From positions 42,751 through 106,750 of the forward strand of contig JANYDM010000058.1 in assembly GCA_025363575.1 (NCBI GenBank): a stretch of 64,000 nucleotides of DNA, given 5' to 3'. The position numbers and the translations under genes were made by a program. Positions 48,084 to 57,834 of the stretch are shown here, piece by piece. The notes under the pieces were generated by a model that had not been told where the DNA came from, made no database searches, and worked only from the letters and a program-made list of their open reading frames with translations. Each line of letters opens with the position of its first letter. Within the stretch, counting starts at the first letter, position 1. Source of the DNA: Betaproteobacteria bacterium. GTDB taxonomy: Bacteria; Pseudomonadota; Gammaproteobacteria; Burkholderiales; SG8-41.

Positions 48084-49238
48084 GTGACGCCGCCGGATTT
48101 CAATGCGCTAAGCGACGACGAGTTTCGCGGCAAGGTGCGCGAATTCTTCGCGCGGCACTATCCGCCGCATCTGCGCTTCGTACTGCGGCGCGCGCGGCTC
48201 GCCGAAATGAAGGAATGGTATGTGACCATGTCGCGCCATGGCTGGATCGCGCCCAACTGGCCGCGCGAACACGGCGGGATGGGGCTTGATGCCGGCAAAA
48301 TGATCGTCCTGCTCGAGGAGCAGGAGCGCTACGGCGTGTCGCGCGTGCCCGACCACGGCATCGTGCAGGTCGGCCCCATCATCATGAAATACGGCAGCGA
48401 CGAGCAGAAAAATTATTATCTGCCGAAAATTCTCTCCGGCGAGCACATCTGGGGCCAGGGTTATTCGGAACCCAATGCCGGCTCGGACCTCGCGAGCCTC
48501 GTCACGTCCGCATTACCCGACGGCGACGACTTTGTGGTCAACGGGCAGAAGATCTGGACGACGCTGGCGCACGACTCGACGCACCTCTACACGCTGGTGC
48601 GGACAAGCAAGGAAGGCAAAAGGCAGGAAGGCATCAGCTTCTTGCTCATAGACGCAAAGTCGGCCGGCATCACCATACGGCCTATCCGCAATATCGCCGG
48701 TCACGAGGAATTTTGCGAGGTATTTTTCGAGGACGTGCGCGTGCCGCAGAAGAACCTGGTCGGCGGGTTAAACAAGGGCTGGACGGTCGCCAAGGCCTTG
48801 CTCTCTTTCGAGCGCATCAACATCGGCAGCCCGCGCCGGCCGCAATATGCGCTCAAGCGGCTGGAACAGCTCGCTCGCGCGAAGGGCCTCTTCGACGATG
48901 CGGGCTTTGCCGACAAGTTCACGGCGTTGCAACTGGATCTCGCCGATCTGGGATCTTTATATGCGCGTTACGTGGAGGTGGTCAAACGCGGCGACGAACT
49001 CGGGCAGGAAGTTTCCATGCTGAAGATCTGGGCGATGGAGACCTGGCAGCGGTTAACCGATCTCTTGATCGAGACCGCCGGGGAATTCGGCGGCATGCCC
49101 GGGACGCACGATATGGACGGCGCGGAGGTCGACGTCTTGAGCCCTTTCTACTACGCACGTCCGGGCACGATATACGGCGGCTCAAGCGAGATTCAGCGCA
49201 ATATACTCGCTAAATACGTGCTGAAGCTGCCGTCCTGA
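48084..49238 (+). CDS. Acyl-CoA dehydrogenase, subunit 2 of a probable heteromer
   Basis: A 384-aa protein beginning at GTG 48084 (TPPDFNALSDDEFRGKVREF). It shows WIAPNWPREHGGMGLD, GQGYSEPNAGSDLASL, NGQKIWTTLAH and the C-terminal PGTIYGGSSEIQRNILAKYV. The last is the normal FAD/ETF-contact end, which subunit 1 lacks in this form, supporting division of labour between the two. Reading upstream in frame enters subunit 1, so the GTG is preferred. Confidence 0.87.
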   Translation: MTPPDFNALSDDEFRGKVREFFARHYPPHLRFVLRRARLAEMKEWYVTMSRHGWIAPNWPREHGGMGLDAGKMIVLLEEQERYGVSRVPDHGIVQVGPIIMKYGSDEQKNYYLPKILSGEHIWGQGYSEPNAGSDLASLVTSALPDGDDFVVNGQKIWTTLAHDSTHLYTLVRTSKEGKRQEGISFLLIDAKSAGITIRPIRNIAGHEEFCEVFFEDVRVPQKNLVGGLNKGWTVAKALLSFERINIGSPRRPQYALKRLEQLARAKGLFDDAGFADKFTALQLDLADLGSLYARYVEVVKRGDELGQEVSMLKIWAMETWQRLTDLLIETAGEFGGMPGTHDMDGAEVDVLSPFYYARPGTIYGGSSEIQRNILAKYVLKLPS

Positions 49239-49275
49239 CAGCCGCGCGCACCGAGCGTTTCCCGCACGACGAAGC

Positions 49276-51246
49276 TTATTCGACTTTCATCGGCAGTATC
49301 ACCATCTGCTGGCCCATGACGTGCAGACGCTGCTGGATGGCGAGCGCCGTCTGGTTGTGCAGCCAGCGCGTAAAAAACGATTCGCTTGCGAAAATGAGCT
49401 TGCTGGCGAAGCACACGCTGTTCGGGAACTCGCGGTTTATCTGCTCGGATAATTTGATCAGCTCTTCCACCGGATCGGTGCCGAACGCGATGTAGGATTT
49501 GGCGGCGAGCCCGTGGCTGTGGCAGAAGTTGACGTAATAACGAAGTGAATTCTCGATTTCATAGCGCAGCGTGCGCAACGCACCCTGGCCGTCGTAGCTT
49601 TGCGCGTCGACTTCGCCGACGCTCAGAAAAATAAAATTGCGGAAATGGTCGGGGAACAAGCGCTGCACCCACAGGAGTGCATGCATACTGACACCGCGAT
49701 TCTTGCCGACGAAGAATACTGCCGTCGGCTTGCGGGGATCGAGTGCCGGCGGCTCCGCCGTGTCCTGCAGCGCCGGCTGACCTGAAAACAAGCGGTCGAT
49801 TTGCCGCAACTGCTCGCGGGTTTCATCGTAGTGCCAGCGTATCGTCAGGCAGACGGCGATGACGAGACCGGTGATGAGGATCGTGACCCAGCCGCCGGTG
49901 CCGAACTTCTCCCACAGCAGAATGACCAGGATGCCGCTCGTCACAATCAGCCCCGCCAGCGATAGCAGGAATCGCGGGAACCAGTGAGGCGAGGAACGCC
50001 GGTTGCGCGCCCAGTACACGCACAAACCGAACAGCGAGATCGAAAACGTCAGGAACACGTTGATGCTGTAAAGCACGACCAGCAGAGCAACACTGCCGTT
50101 GCTCCACAAGAGCACGGCGAGCGCCGCGGCGCCCATCAGGACGACGCCGTTCTGGGTGACCAGCCGGCTCGACAGCTGGCGGAACTGGCGCGGCACCCAC
50201 GAGTCGGCCGCCATGTTGGAAAGCACTGCGGGACCGCCGAGAAAGCCGGTATTGGCGGCAACGAACAGCAGGCCCGCTTCGAGTATCAGCACGCCGATCA
50301 GCGCGCCGTCGTTGATGACTTTCCTGCCGAAGTCAAAATGATCAATGATGGATTTGAAAACGACGGCGTTGAGCGTCTGCCCGGGAATCTGCGTGGCATT
50401 CCACAGCAGATAAAGCAGCATGATGCCGCCGGCGGTAAACGCGAGCGACGTCGCCATGTAGAACATCGTCCATTTGCCCGTCGCGACCCGCGGCTCGGCC
50501 AGCGTGTTGACGTTGTTCGAAACCGCCTCGAGACCGGTATAGGTCCCGCCGCCCTGCGAGTACGCCAGCAAAATCGTCGACACCACGAATATCCAGCCGG
50601 TTTCGTGCGCAAGCACCGCCGTCTCGTTCAACGTATCGGGCACCAACCCGGGCAGCCGTTCTACATGCGCGTAGACACCGTAAAATATCAGGAACACATG
50701 CACGATGACGAAGCCGATGAATATCGGCAGCAGGAACTTGATAGCTTCCTTCATGCCGCGCAGGTTGAGCGCGACGAGCACGATGATCGCCAAGATCTCG
50801 AGCCCGATCTTGAAGCCGTGCATGCCAAGCGGCAGCAGGCTGAACATGGCGTCGGCCCCGCTCGCGATCGAGATTGCAATGGTCAGTACATAATCGACGA
50901 TAAGCGCGGCGCCGGATACCAGCCCTGCATGCGGACCCAGCAGATTGGTTGCAACCTTGTAGCCGCCACCGCCGTTCGGAAACAGTTCGATGACCTGGTT
51001 ATAAGCCAGCGAAATAATAAACACTGTGATCGCGATCGCGGCCGCGAGGTAGAGGCCGAAATGCGTGTGACCGCCGAGCGCGAGATACGCCTCCTCCGGC
51101 CCGTAGCACGACGAGGACAGACCATCGGCGCCGAGTCCGACCCAGGCAAAAAACGCAATCAGCGCGACATGCTGGCGCGTCGCCGGGTCGAGTGGATCGA
51201 GCGGCGCGCCCGTAATCAGTCGGCGCAGAGTCTTGATGGCCGGCAT
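49276..51246 (-). CDS. APC-superfamily transporter, KimA-like (possible potassium importer)
   Basis: A 656-aa membrane protein. About 12 hydrophobic segments fill residues 25-480 and a soluble C-terminal domain of about 150 residues follows (AVFFVGKNRGVSMHALLWV; GTDPVEELIKLSEQINREF). The N-terminal motif LGADGLSSSCYGPEEAYLAL and PNGGGGYKVATNLLGP resemble Bacillus KimA (YdaO), a proton-coupled potassium importer regulated by c-di-AMP. Amino-acid transport is the alternative. It is convergent with the dehydrogenase pair. Confidence 0.78.
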   Translation of the reverse strand: MPAIKTLRRLITGAPLDPLDPATRQHVALIAFFAWVGLGADGLSSSCYGPEEAYLALGGHTHFGLYLAAAIAITVFIISLAYNQVIELFPNGGGGYKVATNLLGPHAGLVSGAALIVDYVLTIAISIASGADAMFSLLPLGMHGFKIGLEILAIIVLVALNLRGMKEAIKFLLPIFIGFVIVHVFLIFYGVYAHVERLPGLVPDTLNETAVLAHETGWIFVVSTILLAYSQGGGTYTGLEAVSNNVNTLAEPRVATGKWTMFYMATSLAFTAGGIMLLYLLWNATQIPGQTLNAVVFKSIIDHFDFGRKVINDGALIGVLILEAGLLFVAANTGFLGGPAVLSNMAADSWVPRQFRQLSSRLVTQNGVVLMGAAALAVLLWSNGSVALLVVLYSINVFLTFSISLFGLCVYWARNRRSSPHWFPRFLLSLAGLIVTSGILVILLWEKFGTGGWVTILITGLVIAVCLTIRWHYDETREQLRQIDRLFSGQPALQDTAEPPALDPRKPTAVFFVGKNRGVSMHALLWVQRLFPDHFRNFIFLSVGEVDAQSYDGQGALRTLRYEIENSLRYYVNFCHSHGLAAKSYIAFGTDPVEELIKLSEQINREFPNSVCFASKLIFASESFFTRWLHNQTALAIQQRLHVMGQQMVILPMKVE

Positions 51247-51364
51247 TTAGATCAGCCGGGCCGCCACTGTGGCATGGCTATGCGCCGGGCAGGCGTGGCG
51301 AGGGAAGCGGGAGGTGCGCAATGCATTTGAGGAATGTGACGCGGGGAAGGTAGCGCGGCGGCAA

Positions 51365-51393
51365 TTGAAATCAAACCGTGCAGGCTTCATGAT
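51365..51393 (+). promoter_or_regulatory. Promoter of ridA-recG
   Basis: TTGAAA (51365-51370), 17-base spacer, CATGAT (51388-51393); predicted start about 51400, leader of about 30 bases. Confidence 0.5.
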
Positions 51394-51431
51394 AGCGCAG
51401 TTCGGAGCCGGTAACCAAACGGAGGGTATTG

Positions 51432-51809
51432 ATGAAACAAGCGATACATACTGCTGCGGCACCGCAGGCTATAGGCACGTATTCTCAGGCAATACGTTGC
51501 GGCGACAATATCTACCTCTCAGGGCAGATCGGCCTCGATCCGGCGACGATGCAGCTGGTCGATGGCGTCGATGCGCAGATCCATCGCGTGTTCCAGAATC
51601 TGCAAGCGGTCGCGGCGCAAGCGGGCGCACGCCTCGATCACGCTGTAAAGCTGACGGTCTATCTAACCGATCTCGCGCATTTCGCGCGCGTCAACGAAAT
51701 CATGTCGACGTACTTCACGCAACCCTATCCCGCGCGAGCCGCCATAGGCGTCGCCGGGTTGCCGCGCGGCGCGCTCGTCGAGGTCGACGCGATCATGAAC
51801 CTGGCATGA
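51432..51809 (+). CDS. ridA: Enamine/imine deaminase RidA
   Basis: A 125-aa YjgF/YER057c/UK114 protein. It shows [22 protein letters not shown] at the N-terminus and the active-site arginine in [20 protein letters not shown]. It hydrolyses reactive 2-aminoacrylate-type intermediates. GGAGGG lies five bases before ATG 51432. It ends ten bases before recG. Confidence 0.95.
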   Translation: MKQAIHTAAAPQAIGTYSQAIRCGDNIYLSGQIGLDPATMQLVDGVDAQIHRVFQNLQAVAAQAGARLDHAVKLTVYLTDLAHFARVNEIMSTYFTQPYPARAAIGVAGLPRGALVEVDAIMNLA

Positions 51810-51819
51810 GGCTCGCGGC

Positions 51820-53928
51820 GTGACGCGCAAGGCCGCGAAACGCGCGAAACCCAAGCGTAGCGTTTCGCCGCCGGCCGCCCCGCATGCATCGCTCGCCAAA
51901 TACAGCAAGGCCATCCTCGGCGGGCTTGCCAAGCTCGGCATCAATCGCGATTTCGACCTCGTGCTGCATTTGCCGGCGCGCTACGACGACGAAACGAGAA
52001 TTCATCCCATTGGCGAGGCGCCGGAGGGCGAGCCCGCGCTGGTCGAAGGTGTGATCACCGACAATGCGATCAAGTATCGGCCTAAGCGCCAGCTGGTCTG
52101 CAAGGTCGAGGATGCATCGGGCAATCTGATGATGCGGTTTCTCAATTTCTACGGTAGCCAGGCGCGGCAACTTGCTCCCGGTACCCGGGTGAGGCTGTTT
52201 GGCGAAATCCGCCAGGGATTTTTCGGCGCCGAGATGGTGCACCCGCGCTATCGCGTCGTCGACGAGGGTGCACCCGTTGCGACGACGCTGACGCCGGTAT
52301 ATCCAACGACTGCCGGCATGACGCAGGCGAGTTTGCAGCGCTTAACGCGCGAAGCGCTCGCTGCCAGCGATCTCGCCGATACCTTGCCGCCGGCTTTGCT
52401 AAGCGATCTCAAGCTTCCGGAATTCAGCGCGAGCGTGCGCTATCTGCATCATCCGCCGCCGGCCGCCGAGCAGAGCGCATTGCAGACGCGCTCGCACCCG
52501 GCATGGCGGCGCGTCAAATTTGATGAGTTGCTCGCGCAGCAGCTGTCGATGCGCCTGCATTACGATCGCCGCAAGACCGTCGTGGCGCCCGCGTTGACCG
52601 CGCGCCAAACTCTGAAGCGCCAGCTGCTCGCGCGCTTGCCATTCAAATTGACGCACGCCCAATTGCGGGCGGCGGCAGACATCAGCAGCGATCTGGCGCG
52701 GCCCCATCCCATGCAGCGCTTGTTGCAAGGCGATGTCGGCAGCGGCAAGACCATCGTCGCTGCGTTGGGCGCTTTGCAGGCGCTGGAGAATGGATATCAG
52801 GTGGCCGTCATGGCCCCGACCGAAATACTTGGCGAACAACATTACGCCAAATTTTCGGGCTGGCTCGCCAGCCTGGGCGTCAACGTGGTGTGGTTGGCCG
52901 GTAATCTGCCGCGCAAGCAGAAGCGCGAAATACTCGCGCAAATTGCGGCGGGCGACGCGCACATTGCCATAGGGACGCACGCGCTGTTCCAGGAGGATGT
53001 TGAATTCTGCAAGCTCGGGCTCGCCATCGTTGACGAACAGCACCGTTTCGGCGTGCGCCAGCGCCTGGCGTTGCGCCTCAAAGGCTCCGTCGCCGGTACC
53101 GCGCAACAAGCGCATCAGTTGATGATGAGCGCGACGCCGATTCCGCGCACGCTGGCGATGAGTTATTACGCCGATCTCGACGTTTCGGTTATCGATGAAA
53201 TGCCACCGGGCCGCACGCCGATCGCGACGCGGCTGGTCGCCGATACGCGGCGGGTCGAGGTGATCCAGCGCATCCGCGACGCGTGCGTGGAAGGCAGCCA
53301 GGCCTACTGGGTGTGTCCGTTGATTGAAGAATCTGAAGTGCTGCAGCTGCAAACGGCGCTCGACACCTACGCTCAGCTGCAGGTGACGTTTCCCGAGCTT
53401 AAGGTCGGGCTAGTGCATGGCCGCCTGGCGGCGGCGGAAAAGCTTGCCGTAATGCAGGCTTTCAGTAGCGGCGCCGTACAGCTGCTGGTTGCGACCACGG
53501 TAATCGAAGTCGGTGTAGACGTGCCAAACGCGACGCTGATGGTGATCGAAAACGCGGAACGCATGGGGCTCGCGCAACTGCATCAGTTGCGCGGCCGCGT
53601 CGGCCGGGGCGCGGTGGCCAGCACCTGCATTCTGCTTTACCAGCAGCCGCTGTCGCAGCTCGCGCGGGAACGCCTCAAGATTATTTTTGAGAGCACCGAC
53701 GGCTTCGAGATCGCGCGCCACGATCTGCGCGTGCGCGGCCCCGGCGAGTTGCTAGGCGCGCGTCAGAGCGGCGTGCCGATGCTGCGGTTCGCGGACGTCG
53801 AGGCCGATTTGGACCTGCTGGAAGCGGCGCGGCGGGCGGCGCACGATCTCCTGCGCGACGAGCCCGCGGCCGCCGAGCTGCATTTGCAGCGCTGGCTCGG
53901 CGGCCGGCAGCAGTATCTGCGCGTTTAG
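51820..53928 (+). CDS. recG: ATP-dependent DNA helicase RecG
   Basis: Branch-migrating helicase that reverses stalled forks and processes D- and R-loops. It is 702 aa. An N-terminal wedge domain (about 60-200) precedes the helicase core: Walker A GDVGSGKTIVA, DEQH box IVDEQHRFGVRQR, MSATPIPRTLAMS, and the C-terminal RLKIIFESTDGFEIARHDL and RGPGELLGARQSG. The start is GTG 51820, near a TGAGG. Confidence 0.96.
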   Translation: MTRKAAKRAKPKRSVSPPAAPHASLAKYSKAILGGLAKLGINRDFDLVLHLPARYDDETRIHPIGEAPEGEPALVEGVITDNAIKYRPKRQLVCKVEDASGNLMMRFLNFYGSQARQLAPGTRVRLFGEIRQGFFGAEMVHPRYRVVDEGAPVATTLTPVYPTTAGMTQASLQRLTREALAASDLADTLPPALLSDLKLPEFSASVRYLHHPPPAAEQSALQTRSHPAWRRVKFDELLAQQLSMRLHYDRRKTVVAPALTARQTLKRQLLARLPFKLTHAQLRAAADISSDLARPHPMQRLLQGDVGSGKTIVAALGALQALENGYQVAVMAPTEILGEQHYAKFSGWLASLGVNVVWLAGNLPRKQKREILAQIAAGDAHIAIGTHALFQEDVEFCKLGLAIVDEQHRFGVRQRLALRLKGSVAGTAQQAHQLMMSATPIPRTLAMSYYADLDVSVIDEMPPGRTPIATRLVADTRRVEVIQRIRDACVEGSQAYWVCPLIEESEVLQLQTALDTYAQLQVTFPELKVGLVHGRLAAAEKLAVMQAFSSGAVQLLVATTVIEVGVDVPNATLMVIENAERMGLAQLHQLRGRVGRGAVASTCILLYQQPLSQLARERLKIIFESTDGFEIARHDLRVRGPGELLGARQSGVPMLRFADVEADLDLLEAARRAAHDLLRDEPAAAELHLQRWLGGRQQYLRV

Positions 53929-54002
53929 AAGTGGCCGGGTCGCATGACAAATCAATGCAAGCCGCAAGTAGGCGATAATGGCAGGGTGCAGTCCCCGTCC
54001 GC

Positions 54003-54542
54003 ATGAAAACAGTTGATACCTTGTGGCAACCGCTTCCGAGTTGCAGCGACGCCCGCCTGCGGCGCTGGCTGCTCGATCGCGGATCGCTCACGCGACGCAT
54101 CCAGCTGCGGTGCCGTGATTTTCGCCTCGATGTGTTGTCGCAGCGCATGACCCGCACGCGCCAGGACGAGCGCGGGGCGATTAGCCTGCGCGCAGGCGAA
54201 CAATGCATGGAGCGTGAAGTCAGCCTCAACTGCGGCAAAGAGCCGCTCGTATTCGCGCATTCGGTTGTCGCTCCGCACGCATTGAAAGGCGCGTGGCGCA
54301 TGGTGTCTGCGTTGGGCGGGCGCCCGTTGGGCGCGGCGTTGTTCGCCGACTCGCGCATCACGCGTTATCCGTTGCGCTTTTGCCAGCTCAACCGGCGACA
54401 CGCGCTGCACCTGCGCGCCAGTCGGCTGCTGGCTAGTCCGCCCGCGTTGCTGTGGGCGCGGCGGTCGGTTTTCGTTCTGCGCGGCGCGCCGTTGCTCGTT
54501 ACCGAAGTGTTTCTTCCGCCTATTCTGGCGTTGCCGTCATGA
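54003..54542 (+). CDS. ubiC: Chorismate lyase
   Basis: Converts chorismate to 4-hydroxybenzoate and pyruvate, the first committed step to ubiquinone. The 179-aa product has VAPHALKGAWRMVSALGGRPLG and the C-terminal VLRGAPLLVTEVFLP typical of UbiC. It overlaps ubiA by four bases. 4-Hydroxybenzoate is also the starter for xanthomonadin in some bacteria, so this gene could feed the pigment cluster. Confidence 0.9.
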   Translation: MKTVDTLWQPLPSCSDARLRRWLLDRGSLTRRIQLRCRDFRLDVLSQRMTRTRQDERGAISLRAGEQCMEREVSLNCGKEPLVFAHSVVAPHALKGAWRMVSALGGRPLGAALFADSRITRYPLRFCQLNRRHALHLRASRLLASPPALLWARRSVFVLRGAPLLVTEVFLPPILALPS

Positions 54543-55420
54543 CGCTCAAAGAACGGCTCGATATTTACGAAAAGCTGATGCGCCTTGACCGGCCGGTCGG
54601 CATATTTCTGCTGCTGTGGCCGACTTTGTGGGGTCTGTGGCTATCGTCGCTCGGTTCGCCGAATCCGTTCGTCGTCGTCATTTTCGTGCTCGGCGTAGTG
54701 CTGATGCGCTCGGCGGGCTGCATCATCAATGACTATGCAGACCGCGATTTCGACCGTTACGTAGAGCGCACAAAAGACCGGCCGCTTGCTGCGCAGCGGA
54801 TTTCGCCGCGCGAAGCGCTGATCGTGGCGGGTGTCTTGATCGTGCTTTCATTCCTGCTGGTGCTGCAGTTGAACCGGCTGGTCATCAAGCTCTCGTGTAT
54901 CGCGCTGGCGCTGGCGGTAATTTATCCGTACCTGAAGCGTGTGTTCTGGATGCCGCAGGCCTGGCTTGGCGTCGCATTCGGCTTCGGGATTCCGATGGCG
55001 TTCGCGGCGCACCAGAACCAGGTTGTGCCGCTCGCGTGGGTGCTGGTGCTCGGGAATGTATTCTGGGCGGTCGCTTACGATACCGAATACGCAATGGTCG
55101 ACCGCGACGACGACATCAAGCTCGGCCTGAAGTCCTCCGCAATTTTGCTCGGGCGCTTCGATGTTCCCGGCATAATGATTTGCCACGCACTGTTTCTGCT
55201 ATGTATGGCGTATATGGGCTACGCGGCCCGCTGCGGGGTGTTTTATTTCTCGGGGTTGCTGCTGGCGGCGCTGGTCGCGGCCTACCAGTATCTGTTGATA
55301 CGCGATCGCCGCCGTGAAAATTGTTTCAGAGCGTTCACGCTGAACAATCTGATGGGCGCGGTGATCTTTGCCGGGATCGTCATTGAGTTTTTCCTGCGTA
55401 TCCCGTTGTTCCGCGCCTGA
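54539..55420 (+). CDS. ubiA: 4-hydroxybenzoate polyprenyltransferase
   Basis: An integral membrane prenyltransferase of 293 aa with about eight hydrophobic segments. The first Asp-rich motif is NDYADRDFDRYVERTKDRPL and the second YDTEYAMVDRDDDIKLGLKS. ATG 54539 overlaps the ubiC stop; reading farther upstream enters ubiC. Confidence 0.96.
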   Translation: MTLKERLDIYEKLMRLDRPVGIFLLLWPTLWGLWLSSLGSPNPFVVVIFVLGVVLMRSAGCIINDYADRDFDRYVERTKDRPLAAQRISPREALIVAGVLIVLSFLLVLQLNRLVIKLSCIALALAVIYPYLKRVFWMPQAWLGVAFGFGIPMAFAAHQNQVVPLAWVLVLGNVFWAVAYDTEYAMVDRDDDIKLGLKSSAILLGRFDVPGIMICHALFLLCMAYMGYAARCGVFYFSGLLLAALVAAYQYLLIRDRRRENCFRAFTLNNLMGAVIFAGIVIEFFLRIPLFRA

Positions 55421-55441
55421 CCCTTCCGCTTTGACCGCAAA

Positions 55442-56914
55442 GTGAAATATCGCGATCTCAGGGATTTCATCATGCAACTCGAGCGGCGCGGCGAGCTTAA
55501 ACGCGTCTCCGTCGAGGTGGATCCGCGGCTTGAAATGACCGAAATCTGCGACCGCGTGCTGAAAACGGGCGGCCCGGCGCTGCTGTTCGAGAAGCCACGC
55601 GGTCACGCCGTTCCTGTACTCGGCAACCTGTTCGGCACCCCGCTGCGCGTTGCTCTCGGCATGGGCCAGGACGATGTCGGCGCACTGCGCGGTATCGGCC
55701 AGTTGCTAGCAGCCTTGAAGGAACCCGAGCCTCCGCGCGGATGGCGCGACGCTTGGGACAAGCTGCCTTTGTTAAAACAAGTATTCACGATGTCGCCGGC
55801 AGTCGTTTTCAGCGCACTGTGCCAGGAAGTTGTATGGGAAGGCGCAGACGTCGATCTCGGCCGCCTGCCGGTGCAGACCTGCTGGCCGGGCGATGCCGCG
55901 CCGCTGATAACGTGGGGGCTGGTCGTCACGCGCGGGCCGCAGAAGCAGCGCCAGAACCTTGGCATCTACCGCCAGCAGGTCATCGCGCCGAACAAAGTCA
56001 TCATGCGCTGGCTGAGCGCGCGCGGCGGCGCGCTCGATTATCGGGATCATTGCCTTGCTCATCCGCGCGAACCGTTTCCGCTCGCCGTCGTGCTGGGTGC
56101 CGACCCTGCCACGATGCTCGGCGCGGTGACGCCGGTTCCCGACAGCCTGTCCGAATATCAGTTTGCGGGGCTGTTGCGCGGCGCAAAGACGGAAATTGTC
56201 AAATGCCTCACGCACAACCTGCAGGTGCCGGCGAGCGCAGAAATTGTGCTTGAAGGCTATATCCATCCGAACGAGACCGCGCTGGAAGGGCCGTTCGGCG
56301 ATCACACCGGGTACTACAACGAGCGCGAGCATTTCCCCGTGTTCACGATCGAACGCATTACATCGCGGCGCGCGCCGATTTACCACAGCACTTATACCGG
56401 CAAGCCGCCCGACGAGCCGGCAGTACTCGGCTTGGCGCTCAACGAGGTTTTCGTACCGCTGCTACAGAAGCAGTTTCCCGAAATCGTCGATTTTTATCTG
56501 CCGCCCGAAGGCTGCTCGTACCGGCTGGCAGTCGTCAGCATGAAAAAACAGTACGCGGGCCATGCCAAGCGCGTGATGTTCGGCATCTGGTCGTATCTGC
56601 GCCAGTTCATGTACACGAAATTCATCATCGTGACCGATGACGACGTGAACGTGCGCGACTGGAAAGAAGTGATCTGGGCGCTGACCACCCGCGTCGACCC
56701 GCAGCGCGACACGCTCATCGCCGATAACACGCCGATCGATTATCTGGATTTCGCGAGTCCCGTGGCGGGGCTGGGATCCAAGATGGGCATAGACGCCACC
56801 AACAAATGGGCGGGTGAAACCGGACGGCAGTGGGGCACGCCGATAGCGATGGATGACGCGACGAAACGCCGGGTCGACACTCTTTGGGAGCAATTGGACC
56901 TGGAAAAAAAATAG
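55442..56914 (+). CDS. ubiD: 4-hydroxy-3-polyprenylbenzoate decarboxylase UbiD
   Basis: Prenylated-FMN decarboxylase, third step of the ubiquinone pathway after UbiC and UbiA. It is 490 aa from GTG 55442 ([20 protein letters not shown]). The cofactor site region [10 protein letters not shown] and the catalytic Glu/Arg region [17 protein letters not shown] are intact. It follows ubiA after 21 bases. No ubiX (cofactor prenyltransferase) is in the window. Confidence 0.96.
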   Translation: MKYRDLRDFIMQLERRGELKRVSVEVDPRLEMTEICDRVLKTGGPALLFEKPRGHAVPVLGNLFGTPLRVALGMGQDDVGALRGIGQLLAALKEPEPPRGWRDAWDKLPLLKQVFTMSPAVVFSALCQEVVWEGADVDLGRLPVQTCWPGDAAPLITWGLVVTRGPQKQRQNLGIYRQQVIAPNKVIMRWLSARGGALDYRDHCLAHPREPFPLAVVLGADPATMLGAVTPVPDSLSEYQFAGLLRGAKTEIVKCLTHNLQVPASAEIVLEGYIHPNETALEGPFGDHTGYYNEREHFPVFTIERITSRRAPIYHSTYTGKPPDEPAVLGLALNEVFVPLLQKQFPEIVDFYLPPEGCSYRLAVVSMKKQYAGHAKRVMFGIWSYLRQFMYTKFIIVTDDDVNVRDWKEVIWALTTRVDPQRDTLIADNTPIDYLDFASPVAGLGSKMGIDATNKWAGETGRQWGTPIAMDDATKRRVDTLWEQLDLEKK

Positions 56915-56933
56915 CCGGGAGCTACCCGGCTAT
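56911..56933 (-). terminator. Rho-independent terminator between ubiD and the porin gene
   Basis: Nine-base perfect stem ATAGCCGGG / CCCGGCTAT with a five-base loop. On the minus strand it is followed by seven or more T residues, so it is strong for the outer-membrane gene. On the plus strand (GAAATTTTG) it may also act for ubiD. It overlaps the ubiD stop codon. Confidence 0.88.
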
Positions 56934-56956
56934 GAAATTTTGACGCAGCTTTTTAG

Positions 56957-57598
56957 TTAGAACTTTAGTACTGCGCCAACTGTTAACTGATTGATCTTCG
57001 CATCGCCGCCGGACAAAGATTTCCCGACTCCGTTAAAGCGTTCGAACTCGCCGCGCATCGCGAAGCGGCTGGTAAAGTCGTATTGCACGCCGGCGCCGAA
57101 TTTGAAGTCGTAACCATTGTCGTTGAAGCGGGTGGTGCCCAGCGTAATCGCGTTAGGCAGCTCGGTTTGGGTTTTCCAATAGTAAACACCGGCCCTGGCG
57201 AGTATCGCGAAGCGGTCGTTCAGCGGAAGTTTGCTTACAACGTCGAGGTTGAACAACGAAACGTCGCGGCTGCCTGAAAAGGAACCCAGGTTGGTTATAG
57301 AGGTGAAATTGGCCTTGCCCAAATAGTTGTAGCCGGCTTCCAGCGCGAAGGTCTTGCCGAGCTCGTATCCAACCTGGATTTTCCCGACAGTGCTGCTGTT
57401 GCCGGTCGCCGTAGTCGAGCTGGTGAAACCGTTGCCGAGGTCATAAACGTCCACTGCCGCGCCTTGCACCGCGTTCTTGGCGGTTCCTAAGCTCAGGACG
57501 CCATAAAAAGGCGAGAATTCCGCAGCAGCAGGGGCGGCAAACGCACTCGCGCTGGCTACGGAGAGAAGGGTTATCGACAGCAGTAAATTCTTAAGCAT
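56957..57598 (-). CDS. Small OmpA-type outer membrane beta-barrel protein
   Basis: A 213-aa protein with a signal peptide (KNLLLSITLLSVASASAFA). Eight amphipathic strands are expected (for example TVGKIQVGYELGKTFALEAG; YDFKFGAGVQYDFTSRFAMRG), with a C-terminal Phe (GAVLKF) recognised by BAM. No OmpA peptidoglycan-binding domain follows, so it is a bare barrel. AGGAG lies nine bases before the start. Codons are those of a well-expressed gene. Confidence 0.87.
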   Translation of the reverse strand: MLKNLLLSITLLSVASASAFAAPAAAEFSPFYGVLSLGTAKNAVQGAAVDVYDLGNGFTSSTTATGNSSTVGKIQVGYELGKTFALEAGYNYLGKANFTSITNLGSFSGSRDVSLFNLDVVSKLPLNDRFAILARAGVYYWKTQTELPNAITLGTTRFNDNGYDFKFGAGVQYDFTSRFAMRGEFERFNGVGKSLSGGDAKINQLTVGAVLKF

Positions 57599-57834
57599 GA
57601 CCGGACTCCTGGGTTCGTCGGTTATGAGGCGACACGCCGCCGCAAAAACCTTAATTTGTTAGTACGTTGAGGCCAGCTTAAAGAAAAGACTTTAACTTGT
57701 CGATATAAACCCCTTTATTTTTGGAAGAAAATCTCAAAACCTGTTGTATTTTGACAACAAAATTGTTTAAATTATTGAATATATTTAATATTTTATATCG
57801 TCTAGAAGAATCTATCGCACGGACGAAATCTCAT
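57599..57834. other. AT-rich intergenic region upstream of the outer membrane protein gene
   Basis: 236 bases without a credible gene. Positions about 57640-57830 are strikingly AT-rich compared with the rest, with several A/T runs. Probably the regulatory region of the minus-strand barrel gene and a possible site for nucleoid-protein binding. I could not pick a convincing promoter. A plus-strand frame at 57721-57975 is rejected as antisense to dacB. Confidence 0.5.

Noticed and set aside
49984..51330. Long plus-strand frame opposite the KimA-like transporter
   Set aside because: The opposite strand encodes a protein with well-formed membrane segments; this frame is Arg/Gln/His/Asp-rich with no motif.
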